A DNA stretch of 64,000 nucleotides from Streptomyces sp. CB02980 (GTDB lineage: Bacteria; Actinomycetota; Actinomycetes; Streptomycetales; Streptomycetaceae): assembly GCF_014451325.2 (NCBI RefSeq), contig NZ_JACSCH020000010.1, forward strand, positions 258,941 through 322,940. The letters are read 5' to 3'. Below, piece after piece: positions 18,588 through 25,855 of this stretch (within the stretch, counting starts at the first letter, position 1; each line of letters opens with the position of its first letter). Below the pieces are notes generated by a model, which was given only the letters and a program-made list of their open reading frames with translations, was not told where the DNA came from and made no database searches. A program made the position numbers and the translations under genes.

Positions 18588-18650
18588 GGTCGCCCAGCTC
18601 GGATCCCGGCGTAGTGTGAGCCGGGAGTCGAGGGAGTCGAGGGGGGTCGG

Positions 18651-20066
18651 GTGAGCAAGACGTATGCGGGTGCGCGGCTGCGGCGGCTGCGTGAGGAACG
18701 GCGGATGAGCCAGGCCGAACTGGCCCGCGTACTGGCCATCTCGCCCAGCTATCTGAACCAGATGGAGCACGACTCACGCCCGCTGACCGTGCCGGTCCTG
18801 TTGCGGCTGACCGAGGCCTTCGGCGTCGATCCCGGTTTCTTCTCGGAGCGCGACACCAGCCGTCTGGTCGCGGACCTGCGCGAAGCGCTGGCCGGCGAGG
18901 TCGCCGAGGCCCGCGTCTCGGCCACCGACCTGGCCGAGCTCGCCTCCCGCATGCCGGCCGTCGCCCAGGTCCTGCTCGACCTCGGGCGCCGCGGGCAGCG
19001 GCTCGCCGAGGGCCTGGCCGGGGTGGCGGACGGCCGGGACGGGGACCGGGGCGGCCCCCTCTCGCCGCACGAGGAGATCCGCGAGTTCTTCTACCGCCGC
19101 CAGAACTACCTCCACGAGACCGACCTCGCCGCCGAAGAGCTGGCCCGCGGCATCGGCATCCGGCCCGGAGAAGTCGTCCACGCCCTCTCCGCCCGGCTCG
19201 CGGACCGGCACGGCGTACGGGTCGTCGGGGACGCGGCGGCCGGGTCCGAGCGACTGCACCACTACGACGAATCCGGGCGCGTGCTCCACCTCTCCGCACG
19301 GCTGCGGCCCGGCCAGCAGGCCTTCCGGATGGCCACGCAGCTGGCGCTCCTCGAGTACGGGGCCGAGCTCGACCGGATCGCCGCCGAGGACTTCCCGGCC
19401 GGCTCCACCCCGCACGGCCTGGCCCGGATCGGCATCGCCAACTACTTCGCCGCCGCGCTGATCCTCCCGTACCGCGCCTTCCACACGGCCGCCGAGGAGT
19501 TCCGCTACGACATCGAGCGACTCATCGACCACTTCGGTCTCGGCTACGAGACGGTCTGCCACCGGCTGAGCACCCTGCAACGCCCCAGGCTGCGCGGGGT
19601 CCCCTTCTCCTTCGTCCGCGTCGACCGGGCGGGGAACATGTCCAAGCGGCAGTCCGCGACCGGATTCCACTTCTCCCGCGCGGGCGGCACCTGCCCGCTC
19701 TGGAACGTGTACGAGGCCTTCGCCGCGCCCGGCCGGATCCACGTCCAGGTCGCCGCCATGCCCGACGGGCAGCGGTACCTGTGGACGGCCCGAGCGGTCA
19801 CCCGGCACCGGGGCGGCTGGGGCGAGCCCGGCAAGACCTTCGCGATCGGCCTCGGCTGCGAGATCCGGCACGCGTCCCGGCTGGTGTACTCGGACGGGAT
19901 CGACCTCGACAACGCCGGGGCGGCCACCCCGATCGGCATGGGGTGCCGGCTCTGCGAACGCCTCGACTGCCCCCAACGCGCGGTTCCGCCCCTGGGCCGC
20001 CCGCTCGCCGTGGACGAGAACACCAGCACGTTCGTCCCGTACCGGGTGGCCGAAGACCCGGTGTGA
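18651..20066 (+). CDS. ramB: RamB-type short-chain fatty-acyl/acetate regulator
   Basis: The product is 471 residues, GTG start 18651 with a G-rich ribosome site. An XRE helix-turn-helix (about 5-60: LRRLREERRMSQAELARVLAIS and SYLNQME) is followed by an IrrE/M78-like domain (about 150-300, IGIANYFAAALILPYRAFHTAAEE). The C-terminal short-chain fatty acyl transcriptional regulator domain has paired cysteines (GGTCPLWN, GMGCRLCERLDCPQRA). Corynebacterial RamB controls aceA and aceB in response to acetate, and the divergent position here fits the same role. The regulator probably also controls its own gene. No membrane segments are present. Confidence 0.88.
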   Translation: MSKTYAGARLRRLREERRMSQAELARVLAISPSYLNQMEHDSRPLTVPVLLRLTEAFGVDPGFFSERDTSRLVADLREALAGEVAEARVSATDLAELASRMPAVAQVLLDLGRRGQRLAEGLAGVADGRDGDRGGPLSPHEEIREFFYRRQNYLHETDLAAEELARGIGIRPGEVVHALSARLADRHGVRVVGDAAAGSERLHHYDESGRVLHLSARLRPGQQAFRMATQLALLEYGAELDRIAAEDFPAGSTPHGLARIGIANYFAAALILPYRAFHTAAEEFRYDIERLIDHFGLGYETVCHRLSTLQRPRLRGVPFSFVRVDRAGNMSKRQSATGFHFSRAGGTCPLWNVYEAFAAPGRIHVQVAAMPDGQRYLWTARAVTRHRGGWGEPGKTFAIGLGCEIRHASRLVYSDGIDLDNAGAATPIGMGCRLCERLDCPQRAVPPLGRPLAVDENTSTFVPYRVAEDPV

Positions 20067-20076
20067 GAGCTCGACT

Positions 20077-20847
20077 TCAGACGGGCGGCATCAGATCGCT
20101 CTCGCTGATCGTGTACGTCAGCGGGGGATAGACGAAGTCCGTTTCGTTGTTCTCACGGCGTCTGAGTCGGTAGAACTCGTGCCGCTGCTCCTCGTCGGCC
20201 GACACGAGGCGCGCACCCTGCGGGAGGTATGCCCGTCCGTCGCGGAACCGGACCAAGGTCTTCGACGTTCGAAAGGTCACGCCCAACCACTGGTTGTCCG
20301 CCGCCGGTACCGGCTTGTCCAGTACGATCTTGTGCCTGAATCGCCGATTCGCGTCGACAGAGAACGCGACGACGCTGTGGTGGGCGAGCGGGACCTCGAA
20401 CGTCTCGCCGGCGGACCCCTTCGATTCGAAGATCAGCTTCCTCGGCGGGCCCGCTTCGGGATGCCGGTAACAGGAGAAGACGGCGATGAACGACTCGTCG
20501 GCCAGATCGAGGGCCTGGTCGGAATGGCTGCCCATCGTGGTGTACGCGTTCGTGTACGTCTCGATGAGGGCGTTGTTGAAGCCGACCGGGAGCGCCGCAC
20601 GTTCCTGGATCTGCCGCGCCAGCCGCTCGTGCACCGCCCGGAAGCGCTGCGCCGGGCTGCCGTACCGCGTCGTCGTGCGTACGAGAGGCACACCCACCGC
20701 CCCGTCGGCCTGGGTGAGCGTGGCGCCTCGCCGGCCTCTTCCCACGTCCTCCAGGAGAGCCGACGCGGACAGCTCCGCGAAGAGGTTCTCTTCGCCCGGC
20801 ACAGCGTACGAGAGGATCTCGTCCGAAATCCTAGACGCGGGGGGCAA
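20077..20847 (-). CDS. 2OG-Fe(II) oxygenase-like protein (AlkB-type fold)
   Basis: The product is 256 residues from TTG 20847, with GGGAG 6 nt upstream. It overlaps the stop of the preceding gene by 17 nt, so expression is coupled. Candidate iron ligands follow the family order: H108 and D110 in MGSHSDQ, H172 in RFRHKIV, and R193 in TFRTSKT as the 2-oxoglutarate-binding arginine. The core pattern (NNALIETYTNAYTTMG, FEVPLAHHSVVAFSV) recalls AlkB proteins, but the segments flanking the core are unlike standard AlkB. The substrate is unknown. Nucleic acid, peptide and small-molecule targets are all possible. Confidence 0.6.
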   Translation of the reverse strand: MPPASRISDEILSYAVPGEENLFAELSASALLEDVGRGRRGATLTQADGAVGVPLVRTTTRYGSPAQRFRAVHERLARQIQERAALPVGFNNALIETYTNAYTTMGSHSDQALDLADESFIAVFSCYRHPEAGPPRKLIFESKGSAGETFEVPLAHHSVVAFSVDANRRFRHKIVLDKPVPAADNQWLGVTFRTSKTLVRFRDGRAYLPQGARLVSADEEQRHEFYRLRRRENNETDFVYPPLTYTISESDLMPPV

Positions 20848-22138
20848 GATAGTCTCCCGTGTTCATGCTGAAGAGAAACCTGTCGCCGTAGTCGATGAAG
20901 GACGAGGTCCTGTTCTCCTCGCCGTACAGCCTGCGCAGCTCGTTCATCCCGTCCTCGTGGGGTGGCTCCATCTTCACCAGGTCTCCGGCCACGTCGAGGA
21001 ACGTGTGTCCGTTCTTGTGAACGGCTTCGGTGCTCGAACAGCGCACCACGTATCCCAGGCGGGTCGGGAGCAACTCGGCGTCCAACGTCGAGGGCCGGAT
21101 CTCGTGCGTATACAGGCGGTTGGTGGACAGCGGCATGAAGAAGACGGAGCCGGGGTACAGCGTCACGCCGAACTGCGGGGGGAGCGCGAGCGCGGTCCCG
21201 TCGCCGTCCTCGGTCTGCTCCTTGAGGCGAAAGTGGAGTCTGGTCAGTCCGCTGGTGCCCTTCACGCCGTGGTCGAACGGGTCTTCGGCCAGGGGCCGCA
21301 GTCCGTCGAGCCCGTCATAGAACGTGCAGAAGGCCATGATGCCGTTGACGGGCATGTCCTTGGTCTTGTCGGCATGGGCCGAGATCTTCGCCTTGGACTG
21401 CTTGCGCTCGGCCGTGGCAAGGGTGTTGTGGTAGATCTGGGCGAGGACGTGATTGAGCGGTGCCTGGTTCCGGAAGACGGCGGCTGCCTCGCGGTTCAGA
21501 GCCTCGACGATGTCCGTGTCGGTCGGGCGGAAGCCCTCGGTCGGCCCCGAGAGGTTCGTGGAGCACCGGAGCAGACGGAAGCGCAGTGCGTCGCCGTCTT
21601 GGGTGACGGGCGTCAGATAGATTCCGCTGCGATGGGCTGTCCCGGGCTTGGTGGACTCCGTCAGGGACTGGAAGGCGTGCTCCGCACCGATCCGTCCGAA
21701 GTGATCGGCGTCGAGGTCGAAGAAGCGGCGGTAGTACACGCCGGCGCCGTGTACGCGGACGGGCACCCGGCCGAGGTCGACGAGGGTCCAAGGGGCGTCG
21801 ACGTCCTCGTCGTCACCGCGTGACAGCTCCCGGATGACGAACACCCGTGCTGCCCCCTGTAGTTGACGGCCGCTGATCCCGGATACGTCGCCGCACAGGT
21901 AGACGGTCCTCCTCCGCACGAGGCCGGGCGCACCGGAGGCCAGGTCCTCCGGCGTGATCGTGGACCCGAAGAAGTCCCTGATCACGTCATGGTCCCGCAG
22001 CGTCGAAGGCGCGACCAGGATGTTGCTCGCATCCTCGATGCAGGCTTCTGTCAGCTCTGTCGTGTACGTCAAACCGTGCCTGCCATTCGAACTCCGCCGT
22101 GAACTTCCGGACGGTACTGCGTTGTCCACGGCGGCCAC
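20831..22138 (-). CDS. Larger 2OG-Fe(II) oxygenase-like protein
   Basis: The product is 435 residues from GTG 22138. The start is uncertain, because the first 25 residues are poorly structured and no strong ribosome site is seen. The C-terminal half (about 230-375) has the same arrangement as its downstream partner: a histidine-x-aspartate (H255, D257 in ISAHADK), a distal histidine (H345 in LYTHEIRP) and an arginine strand (GYVVRCSSTEAV). The N-terminal 220 residues match nothing I recognise. The two genes form a two-cistron unit isolated by a strong terminator upstream, and the pair looks like an ancient duplication with divergence. It could be two enzymes of one modification pathway. No partner gene hints at the substrate. 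Confidence 0.5.
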   Translation of the reverse strand: MAAVDNAVPSGSSRRSSNGRHGLTYTTELTEACIEDASNILVAPSTLRDHDVIRDFFGSTITPEDLASGAPGLVRRRTVYLCGDVSGISGRQLQGAARVFVIRELSRGDDEDVDAPWTLVDLGRVPVRVHGAGVYYRRFFDLDADHFGRIGAEHAFQSLTESTKPGTAHRSGIYLTPVTQDGDALRFRLLRCSTNLSGPTEGFRPTDTDIVEALNREAAAVFRNQAPLNHVLAQIYHNTLATAERKQSKAKISAHADKTKDMPVNGIMAFCTFYDGLDGLRPLAEDPFDHGVKGTSGLTRLHFRLKEQTEDGDGTALALPPQFGVTLYPGSVFFMPLSTNRLYTHEIRPSTLDAELLPTRLGYVVRCSSTEAVHKNGHTFLDVAGDLVKMEPPHEDGMNELRRLYGEENRTSSFIDYGDRFLFSMNTGDYLAPRV

Positions 22139-22162
22139 AACGGGGTTCTGCGGTACGGCGAC

Positions 22163-22203
22163 GGCAGGGCGCCCGATCGTGGACTCCGATCGGGCGCCCT
22201 GCC
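22163..22203 (-). terminator. Strong terminator after the snapalysin gene
   Basis: A perfect 17-bp stem (GGCAGGGCGCCCGATCG and complement) with a 7-nt loop lies 79 nt beyond the protease stop and just upstream of the oxygenase start. It insulates the oxygenase pair. Confidence 0.75.
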
Positions 22204-22281
22204 TTTCGGGGCTCCGGTTGCGGAGCTTCGGTTACGGCTCCGGCGACGGGGCTACGGACTACGGGCTACGGGGTTACGGCG

Positions 22282-22875
22282 TTACGGGGCGTCCACGATG
22301 GTTCGGCCGTCCGTGGCGATGCGCGAGGCGGCGCCGTTGGCGTAGGCGGACTCCACCCGGGCCTGTTCGGTCGCGTTGGGGATCGCGTTCACGCACGCCG
22401 TACCGGCGCTCGACCCCGACATCAGCTGCGAGCACGGGCCGGGCTTCGTGTCCGGCAGGCCCAGGCTGTGGCCGAGTTCATGGGCGGCGATACGGGTCTT
22501 GTCGTACCCCTGGCTCACGGCCTGACTCCCGAGTTCGACACGGACCTGCCTGCCGGGACGGACGGGCCCGAGTGTGGCCTGGGGCCAGCCGGTGGTCGCC
22601 ACGATCACGATCTCCGCCCGGGTGCCCGGCGCGGCCTCGACCAGCTTGACGTTGTCGACGTTCGCGTTCCACGAGGCGACGCCGGCGGCGATGGCCGCCT
22701 CCCAGCCTCCGGCCCGGCTGTCGTCGTAACGAAGTGTCACCACTGCTGCCGACGTACTCGCCGCCGACGGTTCCGCCGTCGGCACGGGTGCGGCGTTCGC
22801 CGTTGTGGCCGTTGCCGTGGCGAGGACGACGGCGACGCCGACGGCGGCCGTCTTCAGCCATGTGTAGAGCGACAT
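22282..22875 (-). CDS. snpA: Snapalysin family zinc metalloprotease
   Basis: This is a small secreted neutral protease of streptomycetes. The product is 197 residues. ATG 22875 is preceded by GAAGGAG. A signal peptide ends near ANA-AP (residue about 29), a short propeptide follows, then the catalytic domain. HELGHSLGLPD gives zinc ligands H132 and H136, catalytic E133 and the third ligand D142, the metzincin-like signature specific to snapalysin. LMSG is the Met-turn. A cysteine pair (CSQ, ACV) probably forms the known disulfide. The LysR regulator usually found next to snpA is absent here. Confidence 0.93.
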   Translation of the reverse strand: MSLYTWLKTAAVGVAVVLATATATTANAAPVPTAEPSAASTSAAVVTLRYDDSRAGGWEAAIAAGVASWNANVDNVKLVEAAPGTRAEIVIVATTGWPQATLGPVRPGRQVRVELGSQAVSQGYDKTRIAAHELGHSLGLPDTKPGPCSQLMSGSSAGTACVNAIPNATEQARVESAYANGAASRIATDGRTIVDAP

Positions 22876-23135
22876 GCTGCTCCTTCACTCATGGGGGACT
22901 CGGAACCTGGCGGAACCGAGAGTGCGGGAGGAGCGGCACTGGAACCGGTCGACCTGGGGCGGTCGGATCGCCGATCCTCCGGGGCCTTCCGAAGGTATGC
23001 TCCAGCGACCCGATACGTCATGCACCTGACACGCCAAATTCTGTCAACCAGGCCGTCTGAAAGGTCGATTGAGCTGGACGGCGTGCGCGTGAGCGGTTGT
23101 CACGTCGACGGGACCGGCCTCCACGCGCAGACGAC

Positions 23136-23168
23136 GGAGGGCCCGAACTCGTCGAGTTCGGGCCCTCC
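23136..23168 (-). terminator. Terminator after the PRC-barrel gene
   Basis: A near-perfect palindrome of two 16-nt arms around one base (GGAGGGCCCGAACTCG and complement) lies 14 nt beyond the PRC-barrel stop. The rest of the 306-nt gap 22876-23181 holds the snapalysin promoter region and nothing else I recognise. Confidence 0.65.
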
Positions 23169-23181
23169 GTCGCGCGGGGGT

Positions 23182-23550
23182 TCAGACCAGGCGGTTACCG
23201 AAGGGGCCGCCCAGCATGTAGTACGCGCCCAGCTCGTGACGGTAGGCGGGGTCGTCCAGGTGCGTGTCGCGGTGGAACTCGGGAGCGTCCTTGATCTGCT
23301 CCTTGGACCCGTCGACGAAGATCTTCCGCTCGTCCACGTCGATGCGGACGACGGTGCCGGCCGGCAGCAGGACTTCCTTGCCGAAGATCCAGGGGCCGGT
23401 GTCCACGACCAGATAGGCGTCATCGACCTCCTCGGAGTGCTTGTCCACCTTCCCGATGCCGCCGTTGGTCGCCTCGACCTTGTAGCCGGTCAGATCGGTC
23501 CCGGCCAGGTGGCCCGTGGTCGACTTGTAGCTCCAGATGTGCTCGGTCAC
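23182..23550 (-). CDS. PRC-barrel domain protein
   Basis: The product is 122 residues from GTG 23550, with GGAGGAG upstream. The PRC-barrel beta fold spans about residues 18-85 (LTGYKVEATNGGIGKVDK, AYLVVDTGPWIFGKEVLLP). A short tail with EFHRDTHLDDPAYRHELGAYY follows, a tail seen in streptomycete stress-associated PRC proteins. It is cytoplasmic with no catalytic motif. It is grouped with small stress-type genes (CsbD, small membrane protein). A structural or adaptor role is inferred. Confidence 0.8.
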   Translation of the reverse strand: MTEHIWSYKSTTGHLAGTDLTGYKVEATNGGIGKVDKHSEEVDDAYLVVDTGPWIFGKEVLLPAGTVVRIDVDERKIFVDGSKEQIKDAPEFHRDTHLDDPAYRHELGAYYMLGGPFGNRLV

Positions 23551-23609
23551 GCGAAAACAACTCCTCCGGTAGGCAGAGGACGGCGTGTGGTTCCCCGCCG
23601 TCCTCCCTT

Positions 23610-23644
23610 TCCGTGCTTCGTACTTCGTGCCTCGTGCTTCGTAC
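23610..23644. repeat. Five-copy heptanucleotide tandem repeat
   Basis: Five consecutive heptamers of the form YTCGTRC (TCCGTGC, TTCGTAC, TTCGTGC, CTCGTGC, TTCGTAC) lie in the intergenic gap between the BrkB gene and the PRC-barrel gene. They alternate in one purine position. The function is unknown. The repeat lies in the 3' region of the BrkB gene. Confidence 0.7.
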
Positions 23645-23719
23645 GCGGCGGGTTGCGTGCCCGCCTGTGCTCCGCCTGCCCCGGCCTCGGCGACCCATGC
23701 CCGCGATCGCCGACGGGGG

Positions 23720-24544
23720 TCACTTCCGTCGTTTCAGCCTGTCTGTCACGCGGGGCAGCTCGTCGTCGAACAGGCGGCCGGCCAGCGCGCCGCCGAACAC
23801 GACCACGCCCACCGCGACGAGCCAGGTCTGGATGACCAGGAACGCTCCGAACGGCCCGTAGCTGACAGCACTCGACGCGATCAACGGAGAGAAGACGAGC
23901 CGGGAGAACACCCGGAGCCCCAGCAGCCCTAGCACCGTGGCCACCGCACCGGGCAGCAGGTCCCTCCACGCGATCCTGCCCCCGAGCAGCAGGCGCTGCG
24001 ACCACCAGAAGAACAGGATGCCGCTGAGCACGGTGACGACGCCCCCGGTCGGGCCCTGGCGCCAGAAGGCGGCGATGGCGAGCAGATACAGGACCCCCAG
24101 GAGGACGGCCAGCCACAGCACATGCCGCCATCTGGCCCGCCAGCGGGCCGGGGGCAGGTCCCAGACCTTCTCGTAGCCGCTCTGCACCACGGTGCCGAAC
24201 GACAGCCCGAACACGGCGAGCAGGGCGAGGCCGAACGCCGTCGTGGCCCGCCGTACCTGGCCGGGGAGCGCGAACAGCCGCTCGATCTCCATCCTGGCGG
24301 GCTCCGAGACCCCGAGTCCGTCGCCGAGCCACTGCGCGAACCCCTTGCCACTGCCCGCCCCGGCCGCGGACACGACGATCAGCAGCGGTATCAGGGTGAG
24401 GAATCCGAGCGCCGCGAACCCCAGCGAACGCTGCCACAGGTCAAGCTCGCTGACCGGCCCCCACCGGTGCCCGGCGCGCAGTCGGCGGATCACGCTTCGT
24501 GTCCGCTCGAACGGAGACCAACGCCCGGCGGGACGGCCGGTCAT
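23720..24544 (-). CDS. YihY/BrkB family inner membrane protein
   Basis: The product is 274 residues with six predicted membrane helices (for example ALGFLTLIPLLIVVSAAGAG, WLAVLLGVLYLLAIAAFW, AVATVLGLLGLRVFSRLV, TWLVAVGVVVFGGALAGRLF). The arrangement and the soluble N- and C-terminal tails match the YihY/BrkB (old RNase BN) family. The family is widespread, and its transport substrate has not been settled. A cytoplasmic basic tail (LKRRK) ends the protein. It is transcribed alone, with the heptamer repeat in its downstream gap. Confidence 0.85.
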   Translation of the reverse strand: MTGRPAGRWSPFERTRSVIRRLRAGHRWGPVSELDLWQRSLGFAALGFLTLIPLLIVVSAAGAGSGKGFAQWLGDGLGVSEPARMEIERLFALPGQVRRATTAFGLALLAVFGLSFGTVVQSGYEKVWDLPPARWRARWRHVLWLAVLLGVLYLLAIAAFWRQGPTGGVVTVLSGILFFWWSQRLLLGGRIAWRDLLPGAVATVLGLLGLRVFSRLVFSPLIASSAVSYGPFGAFLVIQTWLVAVGVVVFGGALAGRLFDDELPRVTDRLKRRK

Positions 24545-24666
24545 CGGCTGTCCGGCGCGCGCGTCGCGCCCGGCACCATCGGCCCACCTGCGTCGCTCGG
24601 AGAGTCGAGCATGGCGCGCTCCAGGGGTTCGCTGCTCTCTCCACGGTAGGACCGGGAGGGGCTACG

Positions 24667-24822
24667 TCACCAGTAGTGGCGTCGGCCTCCCACCGCGTGG
24701 CCGACGGCTCCGAGGATCCACAGGATGGCGCCGATGACGACCAGGACGATCCCGATGGTCCACAGAATCGAGATGCCGGCGACGAATCCGATGATGAGCA
24801 GAATGACTCCGACAAGGATCAT
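24667..24822 (-). CDS. Small two-helix membrane protein (DUF6131-like)
   Basis: The product is 51 residues. ATG 24822 has GAGG 6 nt upstream. Two hydrophobic helices (MILVGVILLIIGFVAGI and TIGIVLVVIGAILWILG) are followed by a short VGGRRHYW tail, the pattern of a common streptomycete family of unknown function. A longer reading frame upstream adds only non-conserved residues. Confidence 0.75.
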   Translation of the reverse strand: MILVGVILLIIGFVAGISILWTIGIVLVVIGAILWILGAVGHAVGGRRHYW

Positions 24823-25013
24823 GGTGTGCCTCGCTCTCTGGAGGTGAGCCGTGTTCGGCACGGGCAGCGGGCCCGAAACCGGGCGGCGTATGGGTGTCCC
24901 GTCACCTCATGAACGGCTGAAGCACGGGCCGAGGGCGGGCCGGAGACCGGGAGCCTTGTCCGAACCCGCCCTGTACCGCGAAGGCTGCACCGCGGATGGC
25001 GAACCGGGCGGTG

Positions 25014-25187
25014 TCAGTCCTTCATCGTGTCCTTGATCTTCTCCTTGGCCTGCCGAGCGTCTCCCTTCATCTGCTCGGCGCGGCCTTTCGCCGTGAGGCG
25101 CTCGTTCCCGACGGTCCGGCCGGCCGCTTCCTCGACCTTGCCCTTGGCCTGTTCCTTCTTGGCCTTCATCTTTTCCTCACCCGACAC
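25014..25187 (-). CDS. CsbD family stress protein
   Basis: The product is 57 residues from GTG 25187, with AGAGGAG 7 nt upstream. An internal ATG at 25169 is an alternative. The highly charged helical sequence AKGKVEEAAGRTVGNERLTA and AKEKIKDTMKD is typical of CsbD, a general-stress protein of unknown mechanism, under sigma-B control in Bacillus. The 273 nt upstream (25188-25460) hold its promoter and that of the divergent STAS-like gene, with no other feature that I see. Confidence 0.88.
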   Translation of the reverse strand: MSGEEKMKAKKEQAKGKVEEAAGRTVGNERLTAKGRAEQMKGDARQAKEKIKDTMKD

Positions 25188-25460
25188 GGTCGTGCTCCTC
25201 TCTTGCGTCACGTCTGCTGTATCGCGGCTAGCCGTTTTCGTGTCGCGTAAACATGGGAGGAGCCCGGTCACCACCTCACGCCCCGGTCCTCCCGCTCGGG
25301 GCCCCGGGCAGGCGGCTTCCGGACCGGGTGGCGGCCTGCCCTCGGGCGTCCCGCGCGCCGCTTCGGGAGGGTTGTCGGATACTGGGTTCACCACCCCTTG
25401 CCTCCTCTCGCCCACAGAGGACCGAGGCAGCGGGTGGACCGACGTGTGGCAGGAGGGTTC

Positions 25461-25739
25461 ATGCTCATCAGCCATGTCTTCGAGGATCGCGTCCTGCACG
25501 TGACCCTCCTGCGCGACCTCGATGTCACCGGCCGTGCGGCGGTCACGCTGCACATCGAGATGCTCCTGGCCACCCATGGTCCGCGGCACGTCCGGATACA
25601 GCTGCCCACTTCGGACCCCTCCCCGGCCTCGCTCAGCGTGCTCGCCCGCGCCCGCCGCCTGTGCGAAGGCCTGGGGACCCCCATGACGGTCGTCGGGCCC
25701 ACCCGGATCGCCCCGTACTCGCGACCCGCAGCGGCGTAG
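25461..25739 (+). CDS. STAS-like (anti-anti-sigma-type) protein
   Basis: The product is 92 residues. ATG 25461 has GGAGGG 5 nt upstream. The sequence follows the STAS fold: LRDLDVTGRAAVTLHIEMLL, then VRIQLPTSDPSPASLSVLARARRLCEGLGTPMTVVGPT. The usual DSSG phosphorylation motif is replaced by TSDPSPAS, so the regulatory serine is uncertain. Such short proteins act in partner-switching of stress sigma factors. Its neighbour CsbD is consistent with that. Confidence 0.6.
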   Translation: MLISHVFEDRVLHVTLLRDLDVTGRAAVTLHIEMLLATHGPRHVRIQLPTSDPSPASLSVLARARRLCEGLGTPMTVVGPTRIAPYSRPAAA

Positions 25740-25785
25740 CCTCCCCGCCGGGCCGCCGGTCAGCCGGACAGCAGGGAGGACGACG

Positions 25786-25848
25786 GTGAGTCACGGCAGC
25801 GGGGAGGACCAGGAGGCCGTCGTCTCGACGGGGCCCGACAACGGCTGA
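25786..25848 (+). CDS. Possible 20-residue small ORF
   Basis: GTG 25786 follows AGGGAGGACGACG and opens a short acidic frame (MSHGSGEDQEAVVSTGPDNG) 46 nt after the STAS-like gene and ending 8 nt before the convergent synthetase stop. The good ribosome site is the only support. Confidence 0.22.
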   Translation: MSHGSGEDQEAVVSTGPDNG

Positions 25849-25855
25849 GATCCCT

